Shown here: in pieces, positions 1 to 9,000 of the stretch
Position numbering within the stretch: position 1 is the first letter of the stretch
Layout: the number at the start of each line of letters is the position of its first letter
From: Bathymodiolus brooksi
Taxonomy: Eukaryota; Mollusca; Bivalvia; Mytilida; Modiolidae
NCBI GenBank assembly: GCA_963680875.1
Contig: OY804588.1
Coordinates: forward strand, 61,330,369 to 61,394,368
Direction: 5' to 3'
DNA length: 64,000 nucleotides
Notes under the pieces: generated by a model
What the model was told of the DNA's origin: nothing
Databases searched by the model: none
Seen by the model: the letters and a program-made list of their open reading frames with translations, nothing else
Translations under genes and position numbers: made by a program

Positions 1-1636
1 GTTGTCTATTACCTATAAGATGCATGGTATCTTTCATAATATCCATTTGCAGGGGTTTCAAAGTTTTTTATAATAGGAGGTACTTCTTAAATTTTAGGAG
101 GTACCTAAAAAATTAGGCTGAGGGCCGTAAGGGGTCCAGGGGGCGGAAGCTCCTGAAATCTAGCATTTTGTGGACCAAAAAATGTACTTCAGAGACTGCA
201 AAACATTAAGTGTTTTTGAAAGAAAAATCCCGTTAACTTTAGAGTTCAGATTTCACCAAGAGTGAAGACCATGCATAATGCCTGGATTCCCCCCCCCCAA
301 TTTCTTTATTGATTATTTCAGTTTACAGACTTCAGCCAAGATTATTCATAGATAGTCTGCCATATCTTAAAAAAAACCAAAAGGACCATAAAGAGCTACG
401 TTCCGCAGCTAGGCTTGACCAAGCCATTGTTATCAAAGCTTAAACTTCTCAAAATTCTTTTGTTGGCTTTGTCCTTTTCTTTTTCACAATACCTTGGCTT
501 GTGTGTTTTTTTTACTTGATTACCAGTAATTAAACTCATCAAAGACCATTGGCAGGATCAAGACATATAAGTGTCATAATTAATGAAACCAAGGACGTAT
601 ATAGAATACGTCCTTGATGAAACATATAAATTTAATTTGCAATCATCAATCTTTAATAAAATTTATATTTTTCTAATAGATCAATACAAATATAATTAAA
701 CAAAAACAATATATATTGTTACTTTCACGACTTATGTGCAAAAAAAATGTTCGAACAAAAATGATTCGCGGGAAGACATTTATTAACATTTGAATCACAA
801 AAGTTAAATTATTTTGGAAAAAAAGGGGGCCCGGCATTTTGACATTACAATGTAATTCGTATTTGAGCCATGGCCTGTCCTTTTTCAAGATTTCTAGTAA
901 TTTTTATCCCTTATCTCCTCGTACCCCCTTTTAAAAATGTTTTTCAGCACACTTTCATTTCTGTGAACAACCACGGTAGGGCCCCGTCAAAATATGTAAA
1001 TAAATTAGCCATAGGTTTTTATTTTTTTATACCGGAAGTTAAACAATATGGACGGAGTTAAGCAACAAGACAGTATGCCCCAGAATGATTCGACCCTGGG
1101 TTTTAAATGGATAAAAACAAATCGCACAAAATATTGTGTAGTCATATATTCATAATACATAATGATCATACTTATATTACTGGAGATTACACTAAATTGT
1201 GTTTGAACATAATTTGTAATCGGTCATTTATTTATTTTGAAATGATGTCAGCTTTGTTCCGGTCCGAGTTTTACACAAGGATGAAAAGATATTGGGGCGA
1301 AAACATATCTATTTACCGCATGCGCAAACTGCTATTTACGATTCTAAGGTAAAGTTATTTTTAAAACAGGGAATATCCCATCAACTTGGTCGTGATGCAG
1401 TTGTTCGATTTGAATGCGAGAATTCAGCAATTGACGTGAACATTAATTTTTTATGAAAAATATTCCACAAGCCTATCGACCATCGTACTTGTGGTTTTGA
1501 CCACCGCTAATTTTGGGGGGGGGGGTTCAGTAATTTCTGCCGGTACTATACACAATCTCAGGCGGGTAAAAGTACCGGGTACCGGCCCACTTTGAAACCC
1601 CTGCATTTGGAAAGTTTTGCACTGCATACTGCATTT
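1..1636. other. No gene recognised (probable PA2G4 intron or flank)
   Basis: AT-rich sequence with homopolymer runs (C9 near 291, G10 near 1516). No splice-bounded coding block, RNA gene or classifiable repeat could be supported. The open frames here are short and lack coding character. Confidence 0.4.
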
Positions 1637-1690
1637 AATAGATGCCCAACTACCATACGATCACAACCACGACAGCCCCTATCAAAACTA
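1637..1690 (-). repeat. tRNA-derived SINE, 5' head fragment
   Basis: A fragment reading CTACCATACGATCACAACC and ending ACGACAGCCCCT. It is the reverse complement of the head of the SINE family that is fuller at 2660-2903 and 22240-22493. Confidence 0.5.
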
Positions 1691-1919
1691 AGGAAAAAAG
1701 AAAAAGAAGAAAAAGGGGGGCTCCTTACACATGAATATTTAAGAAAAAGTATGATAATTAGAGAAAAAGTACAGACTTCCAAAGACTGACAGGGCGGGTA
1801 TAAGATGATTTCATTGAAATCAGGTAAAAACAAGCTGCCCACTTGGTCTGTTTTCTCATGATTGTTATTTCCACAGAAGATACATTATGTACATAAATCA
1901 GAATTCAACTTGATTTTTC

Positions 1920-2075
1920 TAATTTATGTAGTGAACATAGAAAAGGAATCTGAAGTATACAGAACTCCGGCACCGAAGACAGTCCACATTTTATATACAA
2001 CCATAATATTCATGTAAAGTTACAACACAAACTTAACATGCCAAGAACAGGTGGATGTAAAATATCAAAATTCAC
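1920..2075. repeat. Dispersed repeat (three copies in window)
   Basis: Shares about 125-150 bp (GAACATAGA..GGAATCTGAAG, then CATGCCAAGAACAGGTG) with 5132-5255 and 14457-14590. At 5.1 kb it abuts a pearl-like tandem array, and at 14.4 kb another tandem-core array follows closely. It is probably the 5' flank of such elements. Confidence 0.6.
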
Positions 2076-2186
2076 ATAACTGTAGCATGTCATAAATCAA
2101 ATAGTACCTATATGTATGTTGCAATAGTTTTTGCTTAAACTAGAAGCTCACCTGAACCTGTATTTCTCACATGGGTAAAAACTATC

Positions 2187-2450
2187 ATGACTTTCAATAG
2201 AGGCGGTGAGTTGGAATCCCCATCAACATGTTTAAACCTACCAGACATTTTTTTGCACCTATCTGGATTTCCAACCTCATGTCATCAGAGTTCGCAACTT
2301 GTGTCAGTCCTGTCAGACATGACCAGCAAAATTTGGGCAGATTTTTACCAAGGACTGACACAAGTTTGGTATTTTGCAATAGAAAATTAATGAGGACTGA
2401 CATTCTTTTCACCAGGACCACCAAGCCCACATGCAATTTCGCGAACCCTG
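2187..2450. repeat. Low-confidence repeat with internal inverted motif
   Basis: Open on both strands for 70-80 codons, but the translations resemble nothing I know. The word GTCAGTCCT/AGGACTGAC recurs in both orientations, which suggests a repeat fragment rather than an exon. Confidence 0.25.
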
Positions 2451-2659
2451 TGTCATAGTCTTTTTCTAATGTTCTATGATTTAAGGTGAGAGGTGATAGT
2501 TCGTTTTGTTGATATTGGTGGAATAGTTTAACTGTTTAAGCTTTCTTTGTATAATGGTTGTTAGAAAAACACTGTTATAAATGGGTCATTCAAAAGTGAC
2601 AAATGTAGCATATATTCTAAATATATAAAAGACGAATGGCAACAAGACCATACACTATC

Positions 2660-2903
2660 TAGGAGACCGTCATGATCAAATTGTAGTTGGATTTATAACT
2701 ACCTATGCAATCAGTGCCTATCACCACTAATGTTGTGAGTTCAAACCCTGCTGAGGCGATGTGTACTCGATACAACATTAAGTGAAAAAGTTTATCAGTG
2801 ACTTGCAGCAGGTCTTGACTTGCTCAGGTTTCCTCCACTAATAAAACTGACTGCCACAATATAACTGAAATATTGTTGAAAGTGGCCTTAAACACCATAA
2901 ACC
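2660..2903 (+). mobile_element. tRNA-derived SINE (family with GAAATATTGTTGAAAGTGG tail)
   Basis: The tRNA-like head contains a B-box relative (GAGTTCAAACCC). A conserved core (GTGACTTGC, TTTCCTCCACTAATAAAACTG) follows, and the copy ends with GAAATATTGTTGAAAGTGG and TTAAACACCATAA. At least eight further copies lie in the window, in both orientations. Confidence 0.75.
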
Positions 2904-2940
2904 TAAACCATACACCATCTACAATTGATCAGATACTCAC

Positions 2941-3019
2941 GTCGTGAGGCTTTCATTTTTAGTTGATAAACTATATCTTTTTTCTTATAAACTGTTGTCC
3001 TGGTATCTAACTCTCTTCC
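2941..3019 (-). CDS. PA2G4: PA2G4 exon (RTTVYKK...MKASR block)
   Basis: This exon has 79 nt (26 codons plus 1 nt). The acceptor is ATATTTGTAG and the donor is CGAC|GTGAGT. The translation [20 protein letters not shown] then KMKASR matches the family block [22 protein letters not shown]. It begins in phase 0, as the 4.4-kb exon requires. The next exon (family FFSEVERRFDAMPF) was not found between 1 and 2940. Confidence 0.85.
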
Positions 3020-6000
3020 CTACAAATATAAATGTATGTATTGTAACTTTAAATTACACGTCAATCCCTACTAAACTACAATCATACTGAAAACTGAGGT
3101 GTAAATAATGTTCTACGTTGAATACCTACATTGGGTGGCAGACGCTTACCGTATTTAGGGATGTATAATGCACACCCCCTCTTGGCCTTGAAAATCTCCA
3201 GAAAAAAACTAGTTTGTGTCTATAATGCTCATGGACTTTTAAAAAAATCGCCGTCGGGAATGTAAGAATTAAATATCAATCGTATATATTTTTCAGTCCT
3301 TTGAGCATGTTTCATTTGCTGGGAGAATTAAAAACCATTTATCTCTTTTCATCTTCAATAAAGTTGCAAAATATTAAATGTGTTGGGTTTTATTGGCGGA
3401 CATGTGATTTCCCGGTCTGGGAAAGAGTGAAACACATTGTTCCTGTTTATAATGTGCACCCCTCCTACAAATTAAAGAATCTGGGAAAAATCCTGCACAT
3501 TATACAACCCTAAATACCGTACTTCTTACTTTTGAAGATTGCACTTTAGAAAATACATGTAACGTGTTTATACAGGGGTAACTGTATGTCACAGGGTTAG
3601 TGGTTGGAACCCAAATGCAGAAGTAATTTTGTTGCACCTCAAGATTATTGCAAATAAAACAGGGAATTGGACACAGTGTCAAGTAACCCCAAAAATACTC
3701 TAAACACATTATATACTAGTATATCATGCAGTCAAATTCACCAAATATTTGACAATTATACACAAGTTATTTTTGTTGACAAACAACATGGTTGACATGT
3801 TTGGCTACATAGCTTAACATTAAGGATATTCATCTAAGGTTGGTCTACATACCATTTGATACACAATCACATTCTATGTTAATAGTAATACAGTAGTCCC
3901 ACCTTTATATGGCCCCTGCAATCATCACCACTAAAGTTGAGTTCAAATCCCACTCATGACGAGGTGTTCTCCATACAACATTATGTGATAAAGCCTGTCA
4001 GAGACTTTCTGCAGGTTGGTAGTTTTCTCTGGGTACTCAGGTTTTGTCCAACAATAAAACTGACCACAACAGTATAACTGGAGTACTGTTGAAAGTGGCT
4101 ATTTAACACCATAGTCCTAACACACTCCTACATATGGCCCCCTCTGCAAGCCAGTATTTAAATCTCTTAAGTCCATGTAAATACATGGCATGTTCAAAAT
4201 ATAACTGAGTGTAAGAAATACAAGTGATAATGAATCATTGGTTGACAATTATCAACATTTAATTCAGTGGTATGAAAGTTTCAATCAATTTTTTTTTTTT
4301 TTTAGATGAAATAGAAATTTTAACTCGCTTGTGTGGATCGTTGATATATTTTTAACCTAAATATATTTGACCTTTGACCTTTTCTTTAACTCATTATTAC
4401 TCACCTTTCCTTCTCCAGAACTTATCAAGACATCAACTGCATAAACCTCATGTACATCAAACTCACAATGCTCATGTTCTCTTCTGTAGGAAAAACAATT
4501 TAATAATAAGTTTATATATGTTGTTGTTGATATGCATAGTCTATACAACTGGGCTGATTCTGGTTAGCAAATAAAATAACTGAAAATCAATGAAAATAGC
4601 TGACACCATCTACACCCCTTTCAAAACCTCCCTTTTTGAACAGTTCTGACCATGTCCTGCACATTACGGAATTCTTTACCCAGTAGAGAATAGCGGAAAT
4701 CAGTTAAATAACTGAATAAATCATCCTGATACCAGAAACATCAATTTACTACTGATATTTTGTTTTTACTTAATTTTTAAATAGTTATTCCGTTATTGTT
4801 GTTTATCAGCAATTTTTCAGCTACATCTCGACTACAAGACTACCACACCCGTTGGTAGGGGTCTGGAAATCTTTAATACTTGAGGTGGGTATAAGGTTGT
4901 AAACACTTTTTTGTGTATATCAAATTAGCAATGCTGCTTTTTATCCACAGAAAAGGAAATCATAGGTTAATATATGCATATGTACTGAGTGACCTCTGAA
5001 TTTTTATTTTTACTTTTATTTTTTGCACAATAATCCCTTTTAGCAGTCTTTATATTAGCTTCTTGAGGATATGCCATTCCAATCACAAATAAAGGCATAA
5101 ATTTAACAAAATTTCTCTAAATAATTCTTATGATGTTGAGAACATAGAGGAGGAATCTGAAGTATACAGAACTCCAGCACCGAAGACAGTCCACATTTTA
5201 TATACCACCATAATATTCATGTAAAGTTACCATACAAACTTAACATGCCAAGAACTCAAGTTATCATACGACATAGGGTAAAAATCCTATTTTCCGTCAT
5301 ATCAAGTCCAATAACTCTGGAATGGCAAAAGTGAAAATCGTCAAAAATGAAAGGGATCCTCCTCTCTTCACCAGTAAGCTGCTGATAAAATTTAAAAACA
5401 TTCTGAGACACACTACTCAAGTTATCATACGACATAGGGTAAAAATCCTATTTTCCGTCATATCAAGTCCAATAACTCTGGAACGGCAAAAGTGAAAATC
5501 GTCAAAAAAGAAAGGGATCCTCCTCTCTCCACCAGTAAACAGCTGATAAAATTTTAAAAGATTCTAAGAAACACAACTCAAGTTATCGTACGACATAGGA
5601 TTTGTCTACAGACGGACGGACGGACGGACAGACGAACATGGTGAAACCAGTATACCCCCCTACAACTTCGTTGTGGGGGGTATAATTAAATGCTTATCTA
5701 TAAACACATGCATTCCCCACCCTTTGTTAGGTTGCAACAACCAACATGGTTTTCTAGATCTAAGAAGGGAGACTACATGTAGAAGTCGGCATCATTAAGC
5801 AGGTTTCAATTATTGAGACTTTCCGACGGGAGGGTTTTTATCCCCTGGTTGCTTTCCGTTTTTAATATATAATACATATAATATATGTATGGTGAACTTT
5901 AAACTTTTATATTTTAAGATACTGTACTAATATTATATAGAGAATATGATAAGCTGGATAAGCAATATAATTCACCTTTGAGGTGATCCAACATTCGCCC

Positions 6001-9000
6001 TTTCTTTTTTTGTTTTATTTGAACAGCACACTGGTGAATCAGAATTCAAAGTACAATCAACGTGATCAGAATTACGTCCCTTGAATGAAATCATCATATT
6101 CAGTATGTCAGTTAATAGACCGTATCTGAGTTTTGGTATTGGGTTGTATCATTTTGATTTCAATTTCTTTAATTCACCGTAATAACGTAGTCATATGCAG
6201 TGTTAGACGTTAAGCGGTAGTCTGAAGCCCGTGTCTAGTAAAAATTATATCGATCTAGTTGTATGGTGTTGCTGGTGGCCCGATTGGTCTAGTGAATTTG
6301 AAAGTAGCCAAGTGTAGCTAAATACCTTTTCTGAATGACTCAACGAAAATTTTGAATCGTTAATGTGATCATTTTCTTTTATTTTTGTCCAAAAATAGTC
6401 GCCGACTTGTTTACTAATAAAAATGACCTTAACCTAATAACTGGTACCTTCAAATATAGCGATTCGTGGGTACTTAGGTATTTTCATTTCGGCAACCAGT
6501 CGTAAGATGCATCTAAATTCCATTGCATTTCGACAGGGAAGTACAACGAGTCGTCGTGTTGCAAAGGTATTTGTTGATCGTTAAATGTTCAAACTTGAAA
6601 ATAATCTTTAACAAGATATAATTTTTACTTTTTATGAGTAAAAATAAAGAAAATCAATATTTTTTTACCACTTTCCCTAGTTTGAATCGTTACAGATAGT
6701 GCTCTGTCATTATGACTTGTGTTGGTTATGGTTTTGATAAATTAACATGGACTTGAAGTGGCAAGACGGTGCTATTCCGGGGAAGAAGTTGAAAAAGCCC
6801 TCTAGAACACCAGAGGAGGTGTCACAGGCTAAAAAACAATATGAACAGAAAAGATCACGATCTTTTAAGCTCCACTGGACCACCGATCGCCCTTGGCTAC
6901 GCTACGACGAACTTCTTCTCTTCGTAGTTTCCTCCACTGTGGAGCAACCTGTGTCACACAGTAATTTTTTTTTTTTTAGGATTTAAAACTAAAAACATAT
7001 TGGAACCAATTGAATATTTTCATTTACTCTTAGTATTAAAAGGCTATTACTTTTAGGCATTAAAAAGTAAAAGATGTTTGCACAATAAAGTTATTTACAA
7101 AATTTACAATCCTAAAATCAAAGAGCCATTAATCTTAACTCAGATATATATATATCTACACATCTTACAATAGCTTAGTGCCTTAAATCTATTCCATTTA
7201 AGTATATTTTAAAGGGGTTGGCTTCATTAGTATAATCTGTATCAATATTATTTTTATTAAGTTTGATATTAATTATCAATAAACTAATAAAAATATTGCT
7301 GCGCATATATATTTACAGTGATAAAAGTAGATAATTTGGTATTAAGAGAATAAATCCTATTTCCTTACCCTCAACATGTTTACAGTCGAATGCCTCTGCA
7401 ACTTTCTGTATGTTTTCTGTAACATTGTAATTCTGTAAAATAAAATCAAAATATGTAGAACAGTCCCCCGTTACATACAGTCAAACCTGTCGTAACGGTC
7501 ACCTTTGTATAATGGTCACCTGCTCATAATGGTCACTTTCGTGCTCTCCCTGTGCATTTTACTATATATTTTAATTCGATATAGCGGTCACCTCTTCAAT
7601 GTGGTCAGCAGTCACCATTTATTAGTAATTTCCAGTGTAAAACCTTTGTATAACGGTAAGTTCATTTTTAAAATTATACCGGAAGTGATTTCGAAAGTTC
7701 GGTATTTTTCTCAAATGTACAAAAAATCCCGAGGTGTTACAAAATATATTGCTTAATTTAATTAACTAAATAAACAAACACTATTCAATTTTATGAGCAA
7801 TATATTACATAAAGGAAAGTTTATATCTGGGGGTTATTGGAGATATTCACTCACCAAAATTATTTTGTATCTAGTGCATCATGTCAAAATCGAAGTAAGT
7901 CATTTCGTACCATAACCATTTCGTACCATTGCCATTTCGTACCATAATTTACCATTTCGTACCACAAAATTGCAATTTCGTACCATAACCAGAAACCATT
8001 TCGTACCATATGAATTTTGCACCATAACCATTTCGCACCATAATTTACCATTTCGTACCACAAAATTGCAATTTCGTACCATATGTATTTTGCACCATAA
8101 CCATTTCATACCATAATTTACCATTTCGTACAACAAAATTGCCATTTCGTACCATAATCAGAAACCATTTCATACCATATGTATTTTGCACCATAACCAT
8201 TTCGTACCATATGTAATATTGCTCAGTAGCCAATTTGGAAATAGAATTACACTATGACCATTTCGTACCATATGTGATATGGAAGTAGATACACTATGAC
8301 CAATTCGTACCATATAGAAATAGAATACCACTATGACCAATTCGTGCATATATTTATTATGGTTAAGATTGTCTCCCCAGTTGTAGATACTTGGATGTTT
8401 TGAAATGTATGAATTGAATTTAATTCTTTGTTATGATTTGTTGCAATTTTGTTTTTCAATGTAATTGGTGTTTCAATGAGTCATCCATTAAATAATTATT
8501 TCCATCTAGTTGAATAAGAAAACAACACTCTATAATTGTTAAACAAATACATTTTATTACATATAATTATGGATACATTTTACATTTAACAACAAGAAGA
8601 TCAACAAATACAAATACGATACAATGCAACAGTTTACTGATCTGGTATATACACTAATCGGCCACATAGACGTAGGAGACGGCCGACGGAAATACTACCC
8701 TCTACGTACTGCTCCCACTGGTTAAACAGAAGTTGTTGTGTTGTTCTGACATGTCTACACTGTAGTTTCTTAAGTTTACCTTCAGAAACTAGTTGAATCT
8801 GGATAGACAGGAGGTTGGCTTCTTCTATTAACAATGGTATACAACCCCTTGTTTCCGCTACCTAATGACAGCACATGTCGCCAGATGGCCTGTACCCAAT
8901 GGAAGGAGCATCCCTTTATGGTGGCGTTCGGGATCAAACTCTGGACGGCTTTCCATACACCTTGCTCGAAGTCAACTACAAACTCTTTAACAGCTGGTTG

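Noticed and set aside
7901..8345. Possible CRISPR-like array (short repeats and spacers)
   Set aside because: Units are irregular, spacers are themselves repeated, and the array pairs with an inverted one as transposon arms in eukaryotic DNA.
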